Shown here: in pieces, positions 17,533-26,126 of the stretch | Position numbering within the stretch: the stretch's first letter is position 1 | Layout of the letters: the number at the start of each line of letters is the position of its first letter | Assembly (NCBI GenBank): GCA_011376105.1 | Contig: DRPG01000449.1 | Location: 1-33,165, forward strand | Length of the DNA: 33,165 bases | Origin: Deltaproteobacteria bacterium | GTDB lineage: Bacteria; Myxococcota_A; UBA796; GCA-2862545 | Reading direction: 5' to 3' | Notes under the pieces: model-generated | Told to the model about the DNA's origin: nothing | Database searches by the model: none | What the model saw: the letters and a program-made list of their open reading frames with translations, nothing else | Program-made: the position numbers and the translations under genes

Positions 17533-17570
17533 TCCCACCGGGGCTCGGCTGATCCCTGACCAGACCAGCC

Positions 17571-18125
17571 CTACTCGTGGATCGGCTGCATCCAGACCAT
17601 CGACGAGGTGAGGCCCAGCGAGGCCAGCGCCCGATCGTAGCGCTCCTCGATCGGGGTGTCGAACACGATGCCCGCGTCGAGATCGGTGAACAACCAGCCG
17701 CCTTGCTCGATCTCTCGATCCAGCTGACCCGAGGCCCAGCCCGCATAGCCGAGGCAGAGCATCATCGGAGCCTCGCCCTGGAGCAGCCGCAGCAACGCGT
17801 CGTGGGAGCGGGTGACCCCGAGGCCACCGGGGAGCAGCCAGCCCTCAGCGGCGTCGGACAGCCCGCCTCGGGTCAGGACGGTGCCCGAGTCGGTCTCCAC
17901 CGGCCCCCCCCAGACCACCGGCGTGTCCTGGTGGCGGGACAGATCGATCGGCTCTTCGAGGGCGAGGACCTCGGGCAGCCGGTGCTCCAGGGCACGGTTC
18001 ACCACCACCCCGATCGCTCCGTCTTCGGGATCGTGGTGGAACACCAGCACCACCGTTCGCTCGAAGAAGGGATCATGGAGCTGCGGGGACGCGATCAACA
18101 GGGTCGGGGAGAGGTGATCTGCCAC
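17571..18125 (-). CDS. YqgE/AlgH family (UPF0301) protein
   Basis: LSPTLLIASPQLHDPFFERTVVLVFHHDPEDGAIGVVVNRAL...VVWGGPVETDSGTVLT...LCLGYAGWASGQLDREI. Confidence 0.95.
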   Translation of the reverse strand: MADHLSPTLLIASPQLHDPFFERTVVLVFHHDPEDGAIGVVVNRALEHRLPEVLALEEPIDLSRHQDTPVVWGGPVETDSGTVLTRGGLSDAAEGWLLPGGLGVTRSHDALLRLLQGEAPMMLCLGYAGWASGQLDREIEQGGWLFTDLDAGIVFDTPIEERYDRALASLGLTSSMVWMQPIHE

Positions 18126-18239
18126 CCGTGGACTCTACCACGCTCCGGGATCCCCGAGGGCTGGCCTGGATCAGGGTGGGCCCGGCCAGCGCTGATCCTC
18201 CGGATCCCGCCCCCCGCGCTCAGGGCCCCGGTGGCTCGC

Positions 18240-19514
18240 TCAGGAGACTCCGCCGAACTCCTGGATCGTCTGATAGACCGGATCGCCGGTGCCATCGACC
18301 ACGTCCTCACCGACCAGCACCTCGGACAGGCCCTCGACGCTGGGGACCTCGTACATCACCTCGAGCATGACGTGCTCCATGATCGCCCGCAGGCCGCGGG
18401 CGCCGGATCTTCGGGCCTGAGCCTTCTCTGCGATCCGACGGATCGCACCGTCGGTGAAGCGGAGCTTGACCTTCTCGAACTTGAGCAGCTTCTGGTACTG
18501 CTTCACCAGCGCGTTCTTGGGCTCGGTCAGCACATGGATCAGATCGTCGACGCCGAGCGGATCCATCACCGCCACCACCGGGAGTCGACCGATGAACTCG
18601 GGGATCAAGCCGAACTTATCGAGGTCCTCGGTGTTGACCTGCTTCAGCAGGCTGCGTCGGTGCTCGAGGCTCTCGGGATCGGTCCGGCCCTCGATGGGCT
18701 GTTCGCGGGAGAACCCCACGGAGCGCCGACCGACCCGCTGCTCGACGATCCGCTCGAGCCCCTCGAAGCTGCCGCCCACGATGAACAAGATGTCCTTGGT
18801 GTCGATCTGGACGTGTTCTTGGTTGGGGAGGCGCTTGTTGCCGCGGACCTGGATGTTGGCGACGGTGCCCTCGAGGATCTTCAGCAGGGCCTGCTGCACC
18901 CCCTCCCCCGACACATCGCGGCTGACGGAGGAGGTGAAGCTCTTCTTCGACAGCTTGTCGATCTCGTCGATGTAGACGATGCCCCGCTGGGTGCGCTCCA
19001 GGTTGTTGTTCGAGGACTGGTAGAGGTTCAGTACGATGTTCTCGACGTCTTCCCCGACGTAGCCGGCCTCGGTGAGGGTGGTGGCGTCGGCGATGACGAA
19101 GGGGACATCGAGGAACCGGGCCAGCGTGCGCGCGAGCAGGGTCTTGCCCGTGCCGGTGGGCCCGATCAGCAGCACGTTGGACTTCTGGACCTCGACCTCG
19201 GACTCAGACGAGCCCGCGTTGGCCTCGAGCCGCTTGTAGTGGTTGTAGACCGCGACCGCGATCTTGCGCTTCGCGTCTTCTTGGCCCACCACGTATTGAT
19301 CGAGGTACGACTTGATCTTGACCGGCGCCGGCACCCCGGAGTGGCCCCAGCTCACCGGCTTCTGCTGGGTGTTCTCCCGGATGATGTCGAGACACAGCCG
19401 GATGCACTCGCTGCAGATGTAGACGTTTGGTCCCGCGATGATCTTGTCGACCTCGCGCTGCGATTTGTGACAGAAGGAGCAGCTGAGGCCACTCGGATTG
19501 CTATATTTGCCCAT
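18240..19514 (-). CDS. clpX: ATP-dependent Clp protease ATP-binding subunit ClpX
   Basis: Zn finger [65 protein letters not shown]-like [24 protein letters not shown] at 19514 preferred over the track start. Confidence 0.97.
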   Translation of the reverse strand: MGKYSNPSGLSCSFCHKSQREVDKIIAGPNVYICSECIRLCLDIIRENTQQKPVSWGHSGVPAPVKIKSYLDQYVVGQEDAKRKIAVAVYNHYKRLEANAGSSESEVEVQKSNVLLIGPTGTGKTLLARTLARFLDVPFVIADATTLTEAGYVGEDVENIVLNLYQSSNNNLERTQRGIVYIDEIDKLSKKSFTSSVSRDVSGEGVQQALLKILEGTVANIQVRGNKRLPNQEHVQIDTKDILFIVGGSFEGLERIVEQRVGRRSVGFSREQPIEGRTDPESLEHRRSLLKQVNTEDLDKFGLIPEFIGRLPVVAVMDPLGVDDLIHVLTEPKNALVKQYQKLLKFEKVKLRFTDGAIRRIAEKAQARRSGARGLRAIMEHVMLEVMYEVPSVEGLSEVLVGEDVVDGTGDPVYQTIQEFGGVS

Positions 19515-19666
19515 GGTGCCCGCTCTGTTCCCTCTCTCCAGCACTATAGGCACGTCTTCTGGGGGGGTCAACGAACCCGCGCCACTCTGTGGGTGAGAAC
19601 GTCGAGAGCTACATCTAGCCGCAGGAACCGGGGTGGGCCGGACAGACTCGTGGGAGGTTGCGGTCG

Positions 19667-20725
19667 ATGGCTTTGGACTACTACACCGTGCTGGGGGTCC
19701 AGCGCGGCGCGACGCCCCAGGAGATCAAGCGTGCCTTCCGCCAGATCGCCCGCGAGTGTCACCCCGACGTCTCGGGGGGGGATCCCATCGCTGAAGAGCG
19801 GTTCAAGGCCGCCCGGGCGGCCTACGAGACCCTGATGGATCCCGTCGCCCGGGCCCGGTACGATCGCCGGGGCCGGCGCCGCCCGGATCCAGCTCCGGGG
19901 CCCTCCTTCGACGCGTTCTGGCGCGCCACGGGCCGGCGTGAGGGGCGACCCTCCCCCGATCCGGGGATCCGCCGGGCCCGGGGGGGGCGGTTCAACGTCA
20001 AGGATCCCGGCAACGCCGTCACCCTCGACGACCTGTTCGATGACCTCGGGGGGCCTCAGGAGCAGCGCTCCGGCGCACAGACGGCCCAGGCCACCGGCCG
20101 GGCTCAGCGCCCCGGCCCCGCCGGCGCCGAGCCCCGCGCCGGTGGAGATGTCCACATCGACGTGGACGTCCCCGCCCAGGTGGCCGCCTCGGGGGGCTCG
20201 GTCACCGCGATCTATCACCGGCTGCAGCGCGCCGACTCCTGGCGGCCGGGCGCTGTGGATCCCGGGCTGGTGCGGGTACAGGACATCGCAGACGTACGGG
20301 TGATCCCGGGCACCCGCGAGGGCGAGCTCCTGCGGGAGCGAGGCCTGGGCAACGCCGGAGCCCACGGCGGGCCCTACGGGGATCTGGTGGTCCGGGTCCG
20401 GCTGCAGGGATCGATCCGGAGCGGGGCACGCCCGGAGCCTCCGCGGTCCGACGCCGCCACCCCCGGCGATCGGGTGGTCGACATCAGCGTGGTGGAGGCG
20501 CTGCTGGGGGGGCGGATCACCATCGAGACCCCCCAGGGCTCGGTCAAGCTGACGATCCCGCCCGGCACCAGCGGCAACACCCGGATGCGACTGAAGGCCC
20601 GGGGTGCCCCCGACGCAGAGGGCCACCCCACCGATCTCTATGTGGTCACGCGGATCTGTGTCCCCCGCCGGCTCGACGAGGCGTCCCGCCAGCTGATCGA
20701 GGCGTTCGCCAGGCTCAACCCGTGA
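19667..20725 (+). CDS. DnaJ-like co-chaperone
   Basis: [67 protein letters not shown]-domain with HPD; C-terminal DnaJ_C-like domain. Confidence 0.9.
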   Translation: MALDYYTVLGVQRGATPQEIKRAFRQIARECHPDVSGGDPIAEERFKAARAAYETLMDPVARARYDRRGRRRPDPAPGPSFDAFWRATGRREGRPSPDPGIRRARGGRFNVKDPGNAVTLDDLFDDLGGPQEQRSGAQTAQATGRAQRPGPAGAEPRAGGDVHIDVDVPAQVAASGGSVTAIYHRLQRADSWRPGAVDPGLVRVQDIADVRVIPGTREGELLRERGLGNAGAHGGPYGDLVVRVRLQGSIRSGARPEPPRSDAATPGDRVVDISVVEALLGGRITIETPQGSVKLTIPPGTSGNTRMRLKARGAPDAEGHPTDLYVVTRICVPRRLDEASRQLIEAFARLNP

Positions 20726-20792
20726 GCAGATCCGGGGCGCTGACGTGGCAAGCCCCGGGGAGCAGCAGCGGCGGCGGCCGGGGGGCGGCAGC

Positions 20793-20828
20793 GGCTTGGT
20801 GATCAGGCGCGGCTTGGTGATCAGGCGC
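20793..20828. repeat. 18-bp perfect tandem duplication spanning a stop codon
   Basis: ggcttggtgatcaggcgc at 20793-20810 and 20811-20828; second copy contains the stop (20821-20823) of the 1321-aa kinase. Confidence 0.96.
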
Positions 20829-23800
20829 GGGTAGGTGCGGGGTAGGCCTCGAGGGAGTCTTCGATCAGCTCGATCATCGGCTGGAGATCGAACCGTCGCG
20901 CGTCCTCGAGGGCGGCATGGAGTTGGGCGCGCCCCTCGACGATCCGATCGTGCTCGAGCAGCCACCGGCCCGCCAGCCAGCCCCCCGAGGTCGTGACCTC
21001 CTGATCCCCGAGGGCCCTCGCCCTCGCCGCGGCCGCCTGGATGGCGTCGACACCGGCCCGGCCCGCGTTGGCGTCGAGGTAGGCGAGGTAGACGTCGTTG
21101 AGGACCACCCCCCGATCCCAGCCGACCTCGCTGGCCAGCTCGCGGCTTCGCTGGAACGCGACCCAGGCCCGGGCTGGATCCCCCTTCTGGAAGTGCACAT
21201 CGCCGATGTTGTGGTGGTTGATCACCACCCCGCGGGTGTACCCGATGCCCTGGCGGACCGCCAGCGCCGCCCGGTAGAACGCCAGGGCCTCGTCGAGGTG
21301 CCCCGCCCAGGCGTGCAGCAGGCCGATGTTGTTCAGCACCCGCCCCTCGAGGATCCGATCCCCTGCCTCCCGCACGGTGACCAGGGCACGCTCGAGCAGC
21401 TCCTGGGCGCGCTCGTGATCGCCGCCCCGCAGGTGGCGGTTGGCCAGGCCGATCTCACAGCGCGCCACCGCGACCAGATCGCCCCGGGCCAGATCGATGG
21501 CCTGCTCCCACAGCTCCTCGGCCTTGTCGTGCTGGCCCTGATCGTAGGCCAGCGTCGCGGAGGCCTCGAGCGCCTCGCGCTCGAGCTCGGGATCGTCCTC
21601 GTTGCGCAGCATCACCCGGGCCTGGGACAGGTGGGCGTCGGCCAGGGCGACCCGGCCCTGCTGGACGTAGCCCCGGCCCAGGGCCACGTGTGCCCTCGCC
21701 TCGATCCAGGGCAGGCCCGCCTCGCTTGAGATATCGAGCGCGAGCTGGAGCCTGCGCCGCCCCTCGGCGAGCTCCCCCATCAGCGTGCTGACCGAGCCCA
21801 GGCGGAGATTGAGCATCGCCTCGCCCTGGACGCGGGCGTCCCAGTCGTCGGGGTTGCGATCGGCCCGGGCGAGGTGCTCGAGGCCGGAGAGGTAGCAGTG
21901 CCGGGCGCGCTCAAGGAACTGCTTGCCCTCCAGCGCGCTGCCGGCGCGGAACGCATACCGGGCGGCGTCGATCGGCCGCCCGCCCTCGGCGCAGTGGCTC
22001 ATCAGGGCCTCGAGGTGGGGCTCGAGCCTGTCCTCGTGCAGCTTCTCCAGCGCAGCGGCGATCAGGCGGTGGTAGTCCCTGCGCTGGATCCCCATCGTGC
22101 CCCGCAGGGCCGCCTCCCGGACCAGCTCTGAGGAGAACGCCCACTCCTCGGGGCTCTCCCGGGTGACCAGCCCGTGGGCCAGTAGATCGAGGGCCAGGGG
22201 GGTTGGATCGAGGCCCGCGGCCTCGGCCAGCAGGGGGAGGGTGAACACGGGCCCCGCCACCGCGGCGAGCTGCAGCAGCCCCCGGGCCGCTGGATCCAGC
22301 GAGTCGATCCGGCTGGTGATCAGGGCCTGCAGCGTGTGGGGCAGCTCGCCCCGGACCCCGTCCACCAGGGTCGCGCGCCCATCGGCGATCTGGATCCGGC
22401 CGGTCTGGACCAGGTACTTGAGCATCTCCTCGAGGTACAGGGCGTTGCCCTCGGTGGTGCGCTCCAGCAGCGACAGCACGTCGGGGGCGACCTCGGAGAC
22501 GTCGAGCAGGCTGGCGGCGAGGCGCGCCTGTAGCTGCACGGGGAACGCCCCGAGCCGGACCGGACGACACACCTCCCCGAGGGTGGGGGACAGGGGGGGC
22601 AGGGCGGCGATCAACACCAGCACCGGCACGTCGGCCACGCTCCGGATCAGCCCGGCCAGATCGTGATCGGCGCCCCGGTACAGGTGGTGGGCCTCGTCCA
22701 GCGCGACGATCACCGGGCGATCCTCAGCGAGGCCCCGCAGCATCCGGCTGAGCGCCTCCCAGGCCGCGGATCGATCCGGGGCGTGCTTGGTGGACGCGCC
22801 GAGCAGGCCCCGGACGGTCTCGAGGTCCCGGACGCCGAGGCCCAGCTGGGACAGGCGCTCGACCTCGTCCAGCAGCCGCTGGGTCGAGGCCTCGGGATCG
22901 ACGCCTAGCACCGCGGCGATCAGATCCCGCAGGGGCTCCAGCGGGCGCTCGGAGGCCGCGGGGCAGCGGGCCCCGAGGAACAGGGTGCCCCGACGGGAGG
23001 CCAGGTCCCGGATCTCCCGGATCAGGCGGGACTTACCGGATCCGACGTCCCCGAGCAGGGCCAGGGCCACGCCCCGCTCGGAGGTGAGCTCCACCAGGGC
23101 GCTGCGCAGGATCTCGACCTCTGAGCCCCGCCGCAGCCAGACCCCCCGGTGGGTGCCGCGCAGCCCGTGGCTCCGGGACTCGACCAGGTACGCCGGCAGA
23201 TCGGCGCGCCCCCCCCGGCAGGGCACGCCTGGACCCCGCCGGACGCGGAACGCGCCCTCGACCAGGCCCAGGACCCGCTCGGACACCAGCACCTGGCCAT
23301 GGTCCGCCACCGAGGACAGGCGTCGGGCCAGGCGGGTGGTGTCGCCCCGGGCGACGTAGCGGACCCGGCGGCCCACCTGCTGGATCGTGACCTCGCCGCT
23401 GTGCACGCCGATCGCCAGCTCCAGCGCCATGCCCTTGCGCCGCAGCGTGCCCACCCCCCGGACCAGCTGCATGGCGCACTCCAGCGCATGTGATGCGTCG
23501 TCGACCCGGGTTCGGGGGACGCCAAACAGCACGGTGATGTGATCGTCCACCGCGCGCTGGATGTGGCCCCCATGCCGATCGGTGATCTTCCGCATCCAGC
23601 GCAGGAGCTGGTATTTTCGCTTGACCAGCGTCTCGGGGGTGACCTGGGCGGACAGCTCGGTGAGCCCGTCGACGTCGACCATCACGACGACCACCGGGCG
23701 GCGCTCCCCCAGGGGGGCCTTGAGCCGGCCGGGCAGCGGCGTGGCTGCGTCCGCCCCCGGATCCGACGGAGAGGAGCGATCAGCGGGATCGAGGCGATCG

Positions 23801-24786
23801 ACGTCGGCCACCAGCTGCTGCAGCCGGAGCTCATCGAGGGTACGGTTGGCCTCCTCGGGGAACGCCGAGCGCACCAGGGCCGCGACCTCGGTCCGGCCCA
23901 CCCGGTGGCGGGCATGAAACAGCCAGGCGCGCAGATCCTCCTCGAGCAGCGCGGCCGAGGCGTAGCGATCGTCTGGATCCAGCGCCAGGGCCGCCTGCAG
24001 GATCTGCCACAGGCGCTCGTCGATCTCCACCCCGTGATCGGCGGGGTGGGACACCTTCGCTTCTCGGACGCTCTCGAGCTTGCGCGCTGGATCGGGATCC
24101 GAGAACAGGCGATGGCCGACGATCAATTCCCACAGCACGATCCCGGCGCTGAAGATGTCTGATCGGTGATCGATCGGATCGCCCCGGGCCTGCTCGGGGC
24201 TCATGTAGGCGTACTTGCCCCCCCCCGGACCCGGCCTACGGGCGGCGGGATCTGCGCCGACGCTGTTCACCAGCCGCGCGATCCCAAAGTCAACGATTTT
24301 TACCTCTCCGGCAAATGTGACCAGCACGTTATGGGGGGACACGTCGCGGTGGACCAGGCCCAGGGAGGTGCCGTCGGAGGCGGTGCGGGCGTGGGCGTAG
24401 GCCAGCCCCCGGCAGGCCTCGGCGATGATCGCCACCGCCACCGGCAGCCCGATCCGCTCTTCCTTGGCCCGGAGCTTCTTCACGAGCTGGGTCAGGTCCC
24501 GGCCGTGGAGGTGCTCCATCGCCATGTAGTGGGCCCCCGAGACCTTCCCCAGCTCGTAGACCTGCACCACGTTGGGGTGGTTGAGGTGCACCCCGATCTT
24601 CGCCTCGTTGATGAACATCTGGACGAAGCGTGGATCCTCAGCGAGCTCGGGACGGAGCCGCTTGATCACCAGCCGCTTCTGGAAGCCCGCCACCCCGAAG
24701 GATCGCGCGAGGAAGACCTCGGCCATGCCGCCGGTCGCGATGCGCTCGAGCAGCTCATACTTGCCGAACGGCGCCGGCAGCGGCAT
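20821..24786 (-). CDS. Ser/Thr kinase - class III cyclase-like - AAA ATPase - TPR protein
   Basis: YELLERIATGGMAEVFLARSFG...LVHRDVSPHNVLV...KIVDFGIARL; cyclase-like VVVVMVDVDGLTELS...DDHITVLFGVP...GIHSGEV-like GVHSGEVTIQQVG; Walker A LLGDVGSGKSRLI, Walker B VIVALDEAHHL; TPR-like C-terminal half. Confidence 0.92.
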   Translation of the reverse strand: MPLPAPFGKYELLERIATGGMAEVFLARSFGVAGFQKRLVIKRLRPELAEDPRFVQMFINEAKIGVHLNHPNVVQVYELGKVSGAHYMAMEHLHGRDLTQLVKKLRAKEERIGLPVAVAIIAEACRGLAYAHARTASDGTSLGLVHRDVSPHNVLVTFAGEVKIVDFGIARLVNSVGADPAARRPGPGGGKYAYMSPEQARGDPIDHRSDIFSAGIVLWELIVGHRLFSDPDPARKLESVREAKVSHPADHGVEIDERLWQILQAALALDPDDRYASAALLEEDLRAWLFHARHRVGRTEVAALVRSAFPEEANRTLDELRLQQLVADVDRLDPADRSSPSDPGADAATPLPGRLKAPLGERRPVVVVMVDVDGLTELSAQVTPETLVKRKYQLLRWMRKITDRHGGHIQRAVDDHITVLFGVPRTRVDDASHALECAMQLVRGVGTLRRKGMALELAIGVHSGEVTIQQVGRRVRYVARGDTTRLARRLSSVADHGQVLVSERVLGLVEGAFRVRRGPGVPCRGGRADLPAYLVESRSHGLRGTHRGVWLRRGSEVEILRSALVELTSERGVALALLGDVGSGKSRLIREIRDLASRRGTLFLGARCPAASERPLEPLRDLIAAVLGVDPEASTQRLLDEVERLSQLGLGVRDLETVRGLLGASTKHAPDRSAAWEALSRMLRGLAEDRPVIVALDEAHHLYRGADHDLAGLIRSVADVPVLVLIAALPPLSPTLGEVCRPVRLGAFPVQLQARLAASLLDVSEVAPDVLSLLERTTEGNALYLEEMLKYLVQTGRIQIADGRATLVDGVRGELPHTLQALITSRIDSLDPAARGLLQLAAVAGPVFTLPLLAEAAGLDPTPLALDLLAHGLVTRESPEEWAFSSELVREAALRGTMGIQRRDYHRLIAAALEKLHEDRLEPHLEALMSHCAEGGRPIDAARYAFRAGSALEGKQFLERARHCYLSGLEHLARADRNPDDWDARVQGEAMLNLRLGSVSTLMGELAEGRRRLQLALDISSEAGLPWIEARAHVALGRGYVQQGRVALADAHLSQARVMLRNEDDPELEREALEASATLAYDQGQHDKAEELWEQAIDLARGDLVAVARCEIGLANRHLRGGDHERAQELLERALVTVREAGDRILEGRVLNNIGLLHAWAGHLDEALAFYRAALAVRQGIGYTRGVVINHHNIGDVHFQKGDPARAWVAFQRSRELASEVGWDRGVVLNDVYLAYLDANAGRAGVDAIQAAAARARALGDQEVTTSGGWLAGRWLLEHDRIVEGRAQLHAALEDARRFDLQPMIELIEDSLEAYPAPTRA

Positions 24787-24902
24787 CGACCTCCCGACCT
24801 CAGCGGGATCCTAACGGATGTGGGGCGTGCTTGTCTGCCGGGGGTGGGTCTCGGCGTCCGTCCGTCGGGGGAGGGATGGGCTATCGTGCCCCGAGTCCGT
24901 TG

Positions 24903-26126
24903 ATGATCCAACCCCCCTCAGCCAGGAGCCTGCTCCTCGGCCTCTCGATCGTCTTGTCGGTCCTCGCCGCGGGGGCCGCTGGGTTCTTCCTCGGCTCGAG
25001 CCGTCCGCCTGCGCCGGCCTGGCCCACCTACGCTCCGATGTTCGATCGAGTCGCCCCGGTGGTGGTCAACGTGAGTGTGGAGGAGCCTGAGCTGCGCATC
25101 GGCAGCGGGTTCGCGGTGTCGGAGACCGAGGTGGTGACGTCCCGCCACCTGATCGTGGACGCGACCTCGGTGATCGTGCGGGACATCGGGGGCTGGGCGC
25201 TGCCCGCGGAGGTCGTCGGCACCGACGCCCGCACCGATCTGGCCCTGCTGCGGGTCCAGGACGGGGGGCTGCGGCCTGCGCGGCTGGGCCAGAGCAGCAG
25301 CCTCCGGGTCGGCGACACGGTGCTGGCGATCGGCAACCCCTACGGGTTGGGGCACTCGCTAAGCGTCGGTGTGGTCGGCCATCGGGGGCGGCGCAGGCTG
25401 TCCCCGGAGGTCGAGGGGGGCCCCCGGGTCGACTTCCTCCAGCTGTCCCTGCCGCTGAACCCGGGCAACAGCGGGGGGCCCTTGTTCGATCAGGAGGGGC
25501 TGGTGGTGGGGGTACTGTCGGGCACCCACGCCCAGGGCCAGGCGATCGCGTTCGCGGTGCCGATCGAGGTCTTGTCTGAGACCCTGCCCGCGCTGCGGCG
25601 GGGGGCACGGGTGAGCCGGGCGTTCCTCGGGATCCACACCCGGATGGACGGCCGGTCGGTGGTGGTGCGCTCGGTGATCCCCGCCAGCCCCGCGGACCGG
25701 GCGGGGATGCGGCCCGGAGACGCGATCAGCGCGATCGACGGGCAGCGGGTGGCCAGCCCCGAGACGGTGCAGGCGATCCTCGATCGGCTCTCGGGGGGCA
25801 GCCGGGTGTCGGTGCGGCTGCTGCGGGAGGGGCAGCTGCAGATCCTGGACGTGACCCTGGCGGACTGGGCCAGCCAGTCGGTGGTGGTCGGGGGCATGAC
25901 GCTCCGGCCCGCGCCGGGGACGGGGGGCGAGGTGGTGGCTGTCCGGCCCCGCAGCCGGGCTGAGCACGCCGGGGTGCGCGTCGGAGACGTGGTGCGCTCG
26001 GTCAACGGGGTGCCGGTGCGGGCACCCGCCGACATCAAGGCGCGTCTCAGCGGCGGCGCACCCTCCCAGCTCGATCTGATGCGCGACGGGGTGCCGCTGC
26101 AGCTGCAGCTCGAGGGGTCCGGTTGA
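24903..26126 (+). CDS. HtrA/DegP-like serine protease with two PDZ domains
   Basis: Catalytic His in VVTSRHLIVDATS, Asp in DARTDLALLRV, Ser in LNPGNSGGPLF; two C-terminal PDZ-like segments (ASPADRAGMRPGDAISAIDG; RAEHAGVRVGDVVRSVNGV). Confidence 0.92.
   Translation: MIQPPSARSLLLGLSIVLSVLAAGAAGFFLGSSRPPAPAWPTYAPMFDRVAPVVVNVSVEEPELRIGSGFAVSETEVVTSRHLIVDATSVIVRDIGGWALPAEVVGTDARTDLALLRVQDGGLRPARLGQSSSLRVGDTVLAIGNPYGLGHSLSVGVVGHRGRRRLSPEVEGGPRVDFLQLSLPLNPGNSGGPLFDQEGLVVGVLSGTHAQGQAIAFAVPIEVLSETLPALRRGARVSRAFLGIHTRMDGRSVVVRSVIPASPADRAGMRPGDAISAIDGQRVASPETVQAILDRLSGGSRVSVRLLREGQLQILDVTLADWASQSVVVGGMTLRPAPGTGGEVVAVRPRSRAEHAGVRVGDVVRSVNGVPVRAPADIKARLSGGAPSQLDLMRDGVPLQLQLEGSG

Noticed and set aside
17577-19835. 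752-aa plus-strand ORF opposite yqgE and clpX
   Set aside because: His/Asp/Leu-rich reverse translation of conserved genes, no recognisable domain.
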